Positions 41,948 to 49,964 of a stretch of 64,000 nt of DNA are shown piece after piece. The notes beneath the pieces were generated by a model. That model was not told where the DNA came from. It made no database searches and was given only the letters and a program-made list of their open reading frames with translations. The stretch is from Acidobacteriota bacterium. GTDB taxonomy: Bacteria > Acidobacteriota > Terriglobia > Terriglobales > Acidobacteriaceae. Location: the NCBI GenBank assembly GCA_021780315.1, contig JAJXYY010000018.1, positions 124,001 to 188,000 on the forward strand. Direction: 5' to 3'. How positions within the stretch are numbered: the first letter of the stretch is position 1; every line of letters starts with the position of its first letter. Both the position numbers and the translations under genes were made by a program.

Positions 41948-43018
41948 ATGGCAACCACCATCGAACGGGTTCTGATCTATCGGCTTGGCAGCCTGGGCGA
42001 CACCCTCATCGCGCTACCCGCCCTCCATCTCGTCGCACGCGCTTTCCCCCACGCCCAACGCCGTCTGCTCACCAACTTCCCAGTCAACGTCAAAGCCCCC
42101 CCCGCCGCCGCCATCCTCCAGCACACCGGCCTCATCCACCAATACATCCCCTACGCCGTAGGCACCCGCAGTCCAGCCGAACTCCTCTCCCTCTGGTGGC
42201 AGATCGCCCGTTGGCGTCCTCAGGCCCTCGTCTATCTTGGTGCTCCCCGCGGCATCCCATCCGCACGCCGCGACGCCGCCTTCTTCCGCCTCTGTGGCAT
42301 CTCTCGGCTCATCGGCATACCCCTCACCGAAGACATGCAGCACAACCGCTGGCAGCAGCACCACCAGGCCCTCGAACCCGAAGCCGAGCGCCTCACCCGC
42401 AACATCGCTGAACTAGGCGCCCCCAACCTCGACTCGCCTGCCTCTTGGGATCTGGCCCTCACCGGCGCCGAACATGCCACCGCCGCGCAGGCCCTCAACT
42501 TCACCGCCAACCTCCCAGTCATCGCCGTCAGCGTAGGCACCAAAGTCCAATCTAAAGACTGGGGCCGCGACAACTGGCAATCCCTCCTCACCCACCTCGC
42601 CACCCGCTATCCCGGCCACGCCCTCGCCCTCAGCGGAGCACCTGAAGAGAGCGAAGCCAGCGAGTTCGCCGCCTCAGGGTGGCGCACCACCCCCCTCGCC
42701 GGTCCCGTCGTCAACCTCTGCGGCCTCCTCACCCCCCGTGAAAGTGCCGCAGCCTTCGCCCGCGCCCGCCTCTTCATCGGCCACGACAGCGGCCCCATGC
42801 ACCTCGCCGCAGCCGTACAAACCCCCTGTGTCGCCATCTTCGCCGCCCGCAACAAGCCCCGCGTCTGGTTTCCCCACGGCAGCCAGCACCGCATCCTCTA
42901 CCACCAGGTCGATTGCTGGGGCTGCGGCCTCGAAACCTGCATCGAACAGAAAAAAAAATGCCTGACCTCTATCACCGTCGCCGAAGTCCTCGCCGAAGTC
43001 CGCGCAATTCTCGGTTAA
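41948..43018 (+). CDS. Glycosyltransferase family 9, heptosyltransferase-like
   Basis: A 356-residue GT9 enzyme expected to add heptose to the LPS core from ADP-heptose. It opens RVLIYRLGSLGDTLIALPALH, which is the GT9 acceptor-site signature, and has FIGHDSGPMHLAAA and the cysteine cluster CWGCGLETC near its end. A run of nine A residues (42950-42958) lies in codons for IEQKKKC, 20 codons before the stop. ATG 41948 starts the frame. The heptose synthesis genes hldE and hldD follow on the same strand, which supports a heptosyl donor. Confidence 0.88.
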   Translation: MATTIERVLIYRLGSLGDTLIALPALHLVARAFPHAQRRLLTNFPVNVKAPPAAAILQHTGLIHQYIPYAVGTRSPAELLSLWWQIARWRPQALVYLGAPRGIPSARRDAAFFRLCGISRLIGIPLTEDMQHNRWQQHHQALEPEAERLTRNIAELGAPNLDSPASWDLALTGAEHATAAQALNFTANLPVIAVSVGTKVQSKDWGRDNWQSLLTHLATRYPGHALALSGAPEESEASEFAASGWRTTPLAGPVVNLCGLLTPRESAAAFARARLFIGHDSGPMHLAAAVQTPCVAIFAARNKPRVWFPHGSQHRILYHQVDCWGCGLETCIEQKKKCLTSITVAEVLAEVRAILG

Positions 43019-43167
43019 ACTGCTCTCAGCAATCGCAGCCACGCACCGCACCGCCGACACACCATAAAAACACCGCAACATGTCCACGTTTTTTTACCGC
43101 AGTCCAGCCATAACCCGCAGAGATGCGATGATAGTGCCAGCCAGTATCAGGAGACTCCCCGCACCCT

Positions 43168-44661
43168 ATGCTCCCCGAACTTCACGCCATCCTGAACCTC
43201 CTTGAAGGCGGCTTTAGCCAGCTTAAAGTCCTCGTTATCGGCGATATCATGCTGGACCGCTACATCCACGGCGAAGTCGACCGCATCTCTCCCGAAGCTC
43301 CCGTACCAGTCCTCCGCCACGCTCAACGCTATGAGCGCGCCGGCGGCGCAGCCAACGTAGCCATGAACCTCGCCGGCCTCGGCTGCCACACCATCCTCGC
43401 CGGCTTCTGGGGCGACGACACCGAACGCGAAGAGCTTGCCGCAATCCTCGATAAAGCCAATATCGACACCGTCGGAGTCGTCCTCAGTTCGCGCCCCACC
43501 ATCTCTAAAACCCGCATCGTAGGCCGCAATCAGCAACTGCTCCGCCTCGATATCGAGAGCCGCGACCTCCCCCCCGCAGACGAAGCCGAGCGCCTGCTCG
43601 ACCGCGCCACGGAACTCGTCACCAAGGTCCACGCCGTCATTCTCTCCGACTACGCCAAAGGCGCCGTCACTGAACCTCTCTGTGCCGCCGTCATTCGCGC
43701 CGCACGCACAGCAGGCATCCCCATCCTCGCCGACCCCAAGACCCCCGACTTCAGCAAATACTCCGGTGCCACGACCGTCTGTCCCAACCTGAATGAACTC
43801 TCCCTTGCCACCGGCGTTCCGGCACATCACACCGAACAACTCCTTGCCGCTGGACAGGCACTGCTCGCCGAACATGACTTCCAGTTCCTCACTGTAACCA
43901 TGAGCGAGAAGGGAATCAGTGTCTTCAAGCCCGGCAGTGTCTACCACTCGCCCGCCCGTGCGCGTGAAGTCTTCGACGTCTCCGGCGCTGGCGACACGGT
44001 TATTGCCACGCTTGCAGCCTCGCTCGCCGGTGGCCTGAGGATCGAGGCTGCAGTCGAACTCGCCAACCTCGCCGCTGGCATCGTCGTCGCCAAGATCGGC
44101 ACCGTCCCCATCGCCCAGCACGAACTCATCGCTGCCCTCACTCCCAGTTCAGGACTCACCGCAGGCGAGAAGATTCTTGACCTCGAACGCATGGCCCTCC
44201 GTGTTGCCGAGTGGCGCGCCTCCGGTGAGACCATCGTCTTCACCAACGGCTGTTTCGACCTGCTCCATGTTGGCCATATCACGCTGCTGGAAGACTGCCG
44301 CCGCTTCGGCTCCAAGCTCATTCTCGGCCTCAATGCGGATGCTTCCATCTCGCGACTCAAAGGCCCTTCGCGGCCCATCGTCGGCGAACGCGAGCGTGCC
44401 CGGGTGATGGCGGCTCTCGCTGCTGTCGATGCCGTCGTTCTCTTCGAGCAGGACACTCCGCTCGAACTCATCCGCGCCATCAAACCCAACGTCCTCGTCA
44501 AAGGTGGGGACTACACCGTGGAGACGGTCGTCGGCCATCAGGAGGTCATTGCATCCGGTGGTCGCGTCGAGATCGTACCTACAGTGGAAGGCTTCTCTAC
44601 ATCAAACATTGTCAACAAGCTCACGGCAAAGCACGTGCAGCCTCAGGAGGACTTCAAGTGA
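43168..44661 (+). CDS. hldE: Bifunctional heptose-7-phosphate kinase / heptose-1-phosphate adenylyltransferase HldE
   Basis: A 497-residue fusion with both steps of ADP-heptose synthesis. Residues about 1-330 form a PfkB-type kinase (VIGDIMLDRYIHGEVDRISP, AGGAANVAMNLAGLG and the catalytic loop DVSGAGDT). Residues about 350-497 form the nucleotidyltransferase (TNGCFDLLHVGHITLL, RPIVGERERARVMAAL, VLVKGGDYTVETVVG). ATG 43168 is used although AGGAG is 13 bases upstream. Its stop overlaps the start of hldD, so the two enzymes are made together. GmhA and GmhB are not in the window. Confidence 0.96.
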   Translation: MLPELHAILNLLEGGFSQLKVLVIGDIMLDRYIHGEVDRISPEAPVPVLRHAQRYERAGGAANVAMNLAGLGCHTILAGFWGDDTEREELAAILDKANIDTVGVVLSSRPTISKTRIVGRNQQLLRLDIESRDLPPADEAERLLDRATELVTKVHAVILSDYAKGAVTEPLCAAVIRAARTAGIPILADPKTPDFSKYSGATTVCPNLNELSLATGVPAHHTEQLLAAGQALLAEHDFQFLTVTMSEKGISVFKPGSVYHSPARAREVFDVSGAGDTVIATLAASLAGGLRIEAAVELANLAAGIVVAKIGTVPIAQHELIAALTPSSGLTAGEKILDLERMALRVAEWRASGETIVFTNGCFDLLHVGHITLLEDCRRFGSKLILGLNADASISRLKGPSRPIVGERERARVMAALAAVDAVVLFEQDTPLELIRAIKPNVLVKGGDYTVETVVGHQEVIASGGRVEIVPTVEGFSTSNIVNKLTAKHVQPQEDFK

Positions 44662-45638
44662 TTATCGTCACTGGCGGCGCAGGTTTCATCGGCAGCAACC
44701 TTATTCAGCAACTCAACCACGCGGGCATCAACGACATCCTGCTCGTCGACAACTTCGCCCCAGCTCCCAATCTGACCGGACCCAAATTCCTTAACCTTGC
44801 CGGTGCCCAGTTTGCCGATTACATGGACAAGCGCGAGTTCCGTGCCGCCCTCAAAGCAGGTGACTTCGACAACCTCAAGATTCGCGCCATCCTCCACCAG
44901 GGCGCCTGTTCCAACACCCTCGAAGATGATGGGCGCTACATGATGGACAACAACTTTACCTACTCCAAAGAGCTGCTGCACTTCGCTCTCGATCACAAGA
45001 TTCCACTGGTCTATGCCTCCACCGCTGCCGTCTACGGAGCCAGCACCGAATTCAAGGAACATCCCGCCAATGAGCGCCCGCTCAACGTCTACGGCTACTC
45101 CAAACTGGTCTTCGACAACTACGTCCGGCGCCATATGCCCGAGTTCAAAAGCACCGTGGTCGGCCTGCGCTACTTCAACGTCTACGGGCCACGCGAGCAA
45201 CACAAAGGCCGCATGTCCAGCGTCATTCATCACTTCACCCGTCAACTCAAGGACACCGGCACCATCCGCATGTTCGAGGGCTCAGGCGGCTATGCCAACG
45301 GCGAACAGCGTCGCGACTTCGTCTTCGTCAAAGACCTCGCGCACATCAACATGTTCTTCGCCGGACTCCTGCCCGATAGCCCCAGAAAGTCTACCCACGC
45401 CGTCGTCAATGCCGGTACAGGTGAGGCTCGCACCTTCAAGGCCGTCGCTGAGGCCCTCATGCAGGTTCACGGTCCCGGAAAAATTGAATACATCCCATTT
45501 CCCGGTGATCTGAAAAACCGTTACCAGCACTACACGCAGGCTGACGCAGCGGATCTTCGGACCGCCGGCTACACCGCACCCTTCACCAGCCTCGAAGAAG
45601 GCGTCCAACAGACCTTTGCCGAGGAGCCAGCCGTGTAG
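44658..45638 (+). CDS. hldD: ADP-L-glycero-D-manno-heptose-6-epimerase HldD
   Basis: A 326-residue short-chain dehydrogenase-type epimerase, the last step to ADP-L-glycero-D-manno-heptose. The NADP-binding motif is GGAGFIGSNL, and the catalytic YxxxK is in NVYGYSKLVFDNY. AEKFxE-like and GEARTFKAVAEA segments fit the family. GTG 44658 overlaps the hldE stop (GTGA) and has AGGAGG 7 bases upstream. It completes the pathway started by the preceding fusion protein. Confidence 0.95.
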   Translation: MIIVTGGAGFIGSNLIQQLNHAGINDILLVDNFAPAPNLTGPKFLNLAGAQFADYMDKREFRAALKAGDFDNLKIRAILHQGACSNTLEDDGRYMMDNNFTYSKELLHFALDHKIPLVYASTAAVYGASTEFKEHPANERPLNVYGYSKLVFDNYVRRHMPEFKSTVVGLRYFNVYGPREQHKGRMSSVIHHFTRQLKDTGTIRMFEGSGGYANGEQRRDFVFVKDLAHINMFFAGLLPDSPRKSTHAVVNAGTGEARTFKAVAEALMQVHGPGKIEYIPFPGDLKNRYQHYTQADAADLRTAGYTAPFTSLEEGVQQTFAEEPAV

Positions 45639-45722
45639 CGCATCCAGCCGCTTGTAGGGGAAAGTATCGTCTGCAGAGAGCAACGCACGAGTCTTGTTTC
45701 CGGATCCAGTCTGGGGGAATGT

Positions 45723-46934
45723 GTGATCGAGCAGCATCGCCAACCGACCGTACTCTGTATCAGCACCTACGAGAAAGGCCAACCCTTTCTCATTGAGGCA
45801 GCTCGGCTGGGCTGCCGCGTCTTGCTGCTCACCACCGACCGGCTTGCCCACGGCGACTGGCCTCTCTCCTCACTCGCCCGCTTCATCACCATGCCCGAGG
45901 GCCTTACCCCGCAACAGATCCTCAACACCGTCAGCTACCTTGCCCGCGAGGAGAAGATCGAACGCATCGTCGCTCTGGACGAGTTCGACCTGGAAGTCGC
46001 CGCACTCCTCCGCGAACACATGCGTCTCCCAGGCATGGGCGAAACCGCCACTCGCTTCTTCCGCGACAAACTCGCCATGCGTGTCCGTGCCCGCGACACC
46101 GGTGTAGCAGTTCCTGAGTTCACCTCGGTCTTCTCCTACGACGACCTGCGGGCCTTCACAGCCTCGGTCCCCGGTCCATGGCTGCTCAAACCACGCACCA
46201 ACGCCTCTGCCATCGGTATCAAGCAGATCGAAACCACCGATCAACTCTTCGCCATCCTCGATCAACTTGGCGACCTGCAAAGCCATTACGTCCTAGAGCG
46301 CTTCGTCCCCGGTGACATCTATCACGTCGAAGGAGTCACCTGGCAAGGTGAGATACTCTTCAGCGCACCCCACAAATACGGCGCCCCGCCCATGCAAACC
46401 ATGCATCAGGGTGGCGTCTTCAGTACTCGCGCCCTCGCCCGCGACAGCAGCGAAGCCCACCATCTCGACGTCATCCACCAGCAGGTCATCGCATCTCTGG
46501 GAATGGTCTCCGGCGTTACCCACACCGAGTTCATCAAGGCCCACGCCGATGGCAGATTCTACTTTCTGGAAACGGCGGCACGCGTCGGAGGAGCCTACAT
46601 CGCCAATGTCGTTGAATTCGCCACGGGTCTCAATCCCTGGGTTGAGTGGGCCCGTATCGAGGTCGCAACGGTCCGCTCCGAGCCGTACAGACTGCCACCT
46701 CTGCGCCAGGACTACGCTGGCAGCATCATCTGTCTCGCCCGCCAGCAGGAGCCCGACACCAGCGACTACAACGATCCCGAGATCGCGCTCCGCATGCAAA
46801 AACACCACCACGCCGGGCTCATCGTCTGCGCCACCAATCCCGAGCGGGTCGAGTCTCTGGTCGCCAGCTACAGCGAGCGCTTCCTCGATCAGTTTTGCGC
46901 CTCGGAGCCCGTGCCCGATAAGCCTACGGCCTAA
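45723..46934 (+). CDS. ATP-grasp superfamily protein, substrate unknown
   Basis: A 403-residue ATP-grasp ligase-like protein. Residues about 90-330 show the fold: FFRDKLAMRVRARDTGVAVP, PWLLKPRTNASAIGIK, HYVLERFVPGD, and the metal site GRFYFLETAARVGGAY. A pre-ATP-grasp Rossmann-like domain lies at the N terminus (TVLCISTYEKGQPFLIEAAR). Such enzymes join a carboxylate to an amine or thiol. GTG 45723 follows GGGGGA. It is 84 bases downstream of hldD on the same strand, so a link to surface polysaccharide or to a peptide product is possible, but not shown. Confidence 0.8.
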   Translation: MIEQHRQPTVLCISTYEKGQPFLIEAARLGCRVLLLTTDRLAHGDWPLSSLARFITMPEGLTPQQILNTVSYLAREEKIERIVALDEFDLEVAALLREHMRLPGMGETATRFFRDKLAMRVRARDTGVAVPEFTSVFSYDDLRAFTASVPGPWLLKPRTNASAIGIKQIETTDQLFAILDQLGDLQSHYVLERFVPGDIYHVEGVTWQGEILFSAPHKYGAPPMQTMHQGGVFSTRALARDSSEAHHLDVIHQQVIASLGMVSGVTHTEFIKAHADGRFYFLETAARVGGAYIANVVEFATGLNPWVEWARIEVATVRSEPYRLPPLRQDYAGSIICLARQQEPDTSDYNDPEIALRMQKHHHAGLIVCATNPERVESLVASYSERFLDQFCASEPVPDKPTA

Positions 46935-47010
46935 GACCGTCGCGCAGAAGAGCGGCACCGCACAACACACGCATGCCTCTGATTTAGGTAGGGAAGGGAT
47001 GGAGGAAGAA

Positions 47011-47086
47011 TGGTGAGAGCGCTGGGGCTCGAACCCAGGACCAACGCCTTAAAAGGGCGATGCTCTACCAACTGAGCTACGCTCTC
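47011..47086 (-). tRNA. tRNA-Lys (anticodon TTT)
   Basis: On the minus strand the acceptor arms GAGAGCG and CGCTCTC, the D-stem GCTC/GAGC, the anticodon stem CGCC/GGCG and the T-arm CTGGG/CCCAG fold into a cloverleaf. The anticodon loop is CTTTTAA, anticodon TTT, for lysine. The 3' end is genome-encoded as ACCA (discriminator A plus CCA). Base 27-43 is a T-T mismatch. It is a stand-alone tRNA. Confidence 0.97.
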
Positions 47087-47561
47087 TAACCACTCGTTAA
47101 AGGTAGCACAGTCAACGGTGTATCTTGCTCGACTCCGTATTTTCCGTTCTGCTCATATCGCTGTTATGCAACTCCAGATACTGCGACTTGCGTCACCTCA
47201 CAAACTCTGCTTCGTCATTGTCTTAACGCCACTACAACTTTCAATGCAGCTATCGGCCGGACGCGTCGCAGCAACACCGCAATCCATCCTGCTCTCCTGC
47301 CCCTGTAAACCCGCTGAATCCCACTGGCATTCCGCAGCCAGTGCTGATAAAGCCCACGTCCTGCCTAGCGATTTCGCGCACCAGCAAAGGTACCGTGACA
47401 CTAAAGTGTCATCGTTGTTTCATTGACTTGGGGTACCAGCCAACGTAGCCTCAGCCTATTGCAGGACTCAAGTTACGGCTCTTTCCGAAAGCTCCTGCAC
47501 CCGTAACAGAACTAAAATTAACCAGCGCGACACAAGCCGGAAATCGATAGGACTCATAACC
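47087..47561. other. 475-base region upstream of the cellulose operon, no gene supported
   Basis: The open frame 47118-47426 (102 residues) has no recognisable features and unlike codon use, so I do not call it. The useful content is near the right end: a 16-base dyad TGACACTAAAGTGTCA (47396-47411), a -35-like TTGACT (47423-47428) and a -10-like TAGCCT (47446-47451), 17 bases apart. These look like the operon promoter and an upstream operator. Confidence 0.6.
47396..47411. promoter_or_regulatory. Palindromic operator candidate before the bcs operon
   Basis: TGACACT-AA-AGTGTCA has 7-bp arms that are exact reverse complements. It ends 11 bases before a -35-like TTGACT, where activators usually bind. 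Two GGTACC words lie outside it (47389-47394 and 47431-47436). I do not recognise the binding protein. Confidence 0.45.
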
Positions 47562-49964
47562 ATGGACTCCCGCGGCATAGACAAAATGGACGAGCTGCCA
47601 GTAGCCGACACCCCCGAGGATGTAGCTGTTCTCTATTCCTGGGCCAATCTGCACGGCGCCAAGTATCGCGACTTCTCCGCTTCCCGCAGAGAGTACCGGG
47701 CACAGTTGCGCCATCGTGCTGCCGAGCAGGTCAGAGAGCAGGAACTCAAGGCTCAGGCTGAGGCCGAAGCCGCTGCCGCTGCCGCCGATGCGGCCGCCAG
47801 AAATGCTGCGTCGTCCGCACAATCAATGGTAGACAAGCCTGCCGACTCCTCCCGCCAGCAAGCCCTCCGTGAAGCTGGTCGGGCATCCCGTATCGCCTCC
47901 GCAGAGCGCGTCGAGGCAGCCCGTCGCGCCGAAGCCGCTGCCCTCGCCGAAGTCGCCGCCCGCCGTGAAGAGCGGGAGATCGCAGAAGCTCAGGCATCCG
48001 CGCGGAAGCAGGCCGCACGTTACGCTGAATCCGAGATACGCAGCCGCGATAACGTCAGCCGAGCCACCGCTCAGGTTCCAGGACAGATCTCCGACCCCTA
48101 CACGCCCCACGGACAGGGAGCCCCGCAGCAGTTCAATGAGCGGCCATCCGAACGTCCCGTCGTGCGTTCCAACTCCACGCCGCAGTCCGTACGCCTCGAT
48201 ACCCCCTATCCTCCCGTTCACGAGGTCTACGTTCCGGAGCCAGTCCAGCCGCCTGCCGTTGTATCGTCGTCCTCCTCAGGACGCCGCCCACGGGGCTATC
48301 GTCCCGACGATGCCTCTGGTGTCCGGCAGATCTATCGCGACCCTGAGTTCGAGGCGCAACAGGCGGAGTTCGTCGCTGCGGAGCCCGTTCGGCCTCTTCC
48401 TCCGCCACGGCCTCGTCCCTCCACCGAGCCACCGCTCGACCCGCGCTTTGCGCCCATCTCCGTCTACCCAGCCGCGGTCAAATCGCCCGAATACGCCGAT
48501 CAGACCGTCCCAGCACTGCCGCAGAAGCTTGCCGCCGCGAACGCAGCGATTCAAGGATTTGTCCCCGCGGGTTATGAGGCCCAGACCCCTCAGCCCATGC
48601 GTGCCGCACATTTCGATTCGTCTCTCCAGATTCAGCGGCCTGCCGGATGGCAAGGTGGCTCCCCCGACCGAACTGAAGCACCAATCGAAGCGCGCCCGGT
48701 CGATACTCGTCAGATCGCATCCCGCGCAACTCAGGCCCTCCCAGACAGTCCCATCTCCTCGCATCGCTCGCCGGTTGCACCGCGTCCGGCTACGCAGTAT
48801 CAGCCCGGCAACCTCCGCCAGCCTTCGCCCCAGTCCCTTCCGCAGGAGGCCTCGCGTGCTCGACGCGGTCAGGATGACCTGAGCTTCCAGCCAACCCCCT
48901 ACTATCCCGAAGCTTCCCAGCGTCAGACCCAGCCAGCTACAAATCTGGATACCACCTCGTCCTATAAAAGCTCGTATACAACCGAGCCAACCGGACCTGC
49001 ATGGCTTTATGCCCCCCAGACTCCTGCGTCTGCCGTACCTCCACCCCGGAACGTCTCGCCAGTTTCCTCCCCGGCTCAATCCTCCGTGGCTGATACACTC
49101 CAGCATTCCCGCGAGCGGGTCGCCGCCCGCTGGTACGCACTCAAAGGGGTCTTCGAACAGCCCGGTCAGGAGCAACCCGAAGTCCCCATTCGCCAGAAAG
49201 AGATTCGTACGCCAGTACTCGCTGTCTTCTCGTTGGCAGGCGGCGTCGGCAAAACCAGCCTTGTAGCCACACTCGGACGCTCGCTCTCCTCCATGGGCGA
49301 AAAAGTCCTGCTCACCGACACCACCTCTCACGGCCTGCTGCCCTTTTACTTCGGCGCCAGCGAGCTCCGCCAGGGAGTCGTCCGCACCTTCTCCCCACCC
49401 AGCGGCAGCACCGACGCGCCCATCTATCTCGTCAGCTACGACGTCGACCAGAAGGGCAATGACGAAGAGTCCCAGGCTCAACTCGTCGACGAGATCACCC
49501 AGAACTCGAAGGGAACCCATCGGCTTCTGCTCGACCTCACGCCCAGCTCAGGTTGGATCGCCCGCCGCATGGCCCGCATGAACCCCACTATCCTCGTACC
49601 CGTCGCTCCGGACATGAACTCGGTCATCAGCCTTCAGTCCGTGGAAAAGTACTTCCACGGCTCCATCGACGCTGACGGAAGGCCGTTGCAACCCTACTAC
49701 GTGCTCAATCAGTTCGATGCCTCTCTGCCATTGCATCTCGACGTTCGCGAGGTGCTTCGCCGCCAACTTGGGGATCGCCTGCTGCCCTTTGTCATCCGTC
49801 GCGCCCCTAGCGTCAGCGAGTCACTCGCCGAGGGCATGACCGTCGTCGACTACGCTCCAGACGAGCCAGTCGCAGAAGACTACCAAAACGTAGCCTCCTG
49901 GCTCCGTACCATTGCGGCACCGGCCACCGCTGGCTTCCGCAACGTGCGCTGGAGTGAACGATGA
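47562..49964 (+). CDS. BcsR-like domain fused to BcsQ-like ATPase by a long disordered linker
   Basis: An 800-residue protein with three parts. Residues about 8-50 (EDVAVLYSWANLHGAKYRDF then SASRREYRAQ) resemble the BcsR/YhjR domain. Residues about 55-540 are rich in A, Q, P, R and S, with no predicted fold, apart from an alanine/glutamate-rich coil near 60-160. Residues about 547-795 form a ParA/MinD-type ATPase with LAGGVGKTS (K564), which lacks the deviant N-terminal lysine, as E. coli BcsQ also does. In other bacteria BcsQ and BcsR are needed for cellulose secretion and placement at the pole. ATG 47562; the stop overlaps the next gene by 4 bases. Confidence 0.82.
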   Translation: MDSRGIDKMDELPVADTPEDVAVLYSWANLHGAKYRDFSASRREYRAQLRHRAAEQVREQELKAQAEAEAAAAAADAAARNAASSAQSMVDKPADSSRQQALREAGRASRIASAERVEAARRAEAAALAEVAARREEREIAEAQASARKQAARYAESEIRSRDNVSRATAQVPGQISDPYTPHGQGAPQQFNERPSERPVVRSNSTPQSVRLDTPYPPVHEVYVPEPVQPPAVVSSSSSGRRPRGYRPDDASGVRQIYRDPEFEAQQAEFVAAEPVRPLPPPRPRPSTEPPLDPRFAPISVYPAAVKSPEYADQTVPALPQKLAAANAAIQGFVPAGYEAQTPQPMRAAHFDSSLQIQRPAGWQGGSPDRTEAPIEARPVDTRQIASRATQALPDSPISSHRSPVAPRPATQYQPGNLRQPSPQSLPQEASRARRGQDDLSFQPTPYYPEASQRQTQPATNLDTTSSYKSSYTTEPTGPAWLYAPQTPASAVPPPRNVSPVSSPAQSSVADTLQHSRERVAARWYALKGVFEQPGQEQPEVPIRQKEIRTPVLAVFSLAGGVGKTSLVATLGRSLSSMGEKVLLTDTTSHGLLPFYFGASELRQGVVRTFSPPSGSTDAPIYLVSYDVDQKGNDEESQAQLVDEITQNSKGTHRLLLDLTPSSGWIARRMARMNPTILVPVAPDMNSVISLQSVEKYFHGSIDADGRPLQPYYVLNQFDASLPLHLDVREVLRRQLGDRLLPFVIRRAPSVSESLAEGMTVVDYAPDEPVAEDYQNVASWLRTIAAPATAGFRNVRWSER

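Noticed and set aside
47011-47086. tRNA-Lys as an attachment site of an integrated element
   Set aside because: No integrase and no repeat of the tRNA 3' end were seen on either side.
47118-47426. A 102-residue open frame before the bcs operon
   Set aside because: No features, mixed codon use, and it runs over the palindrome and promoter-like elements.
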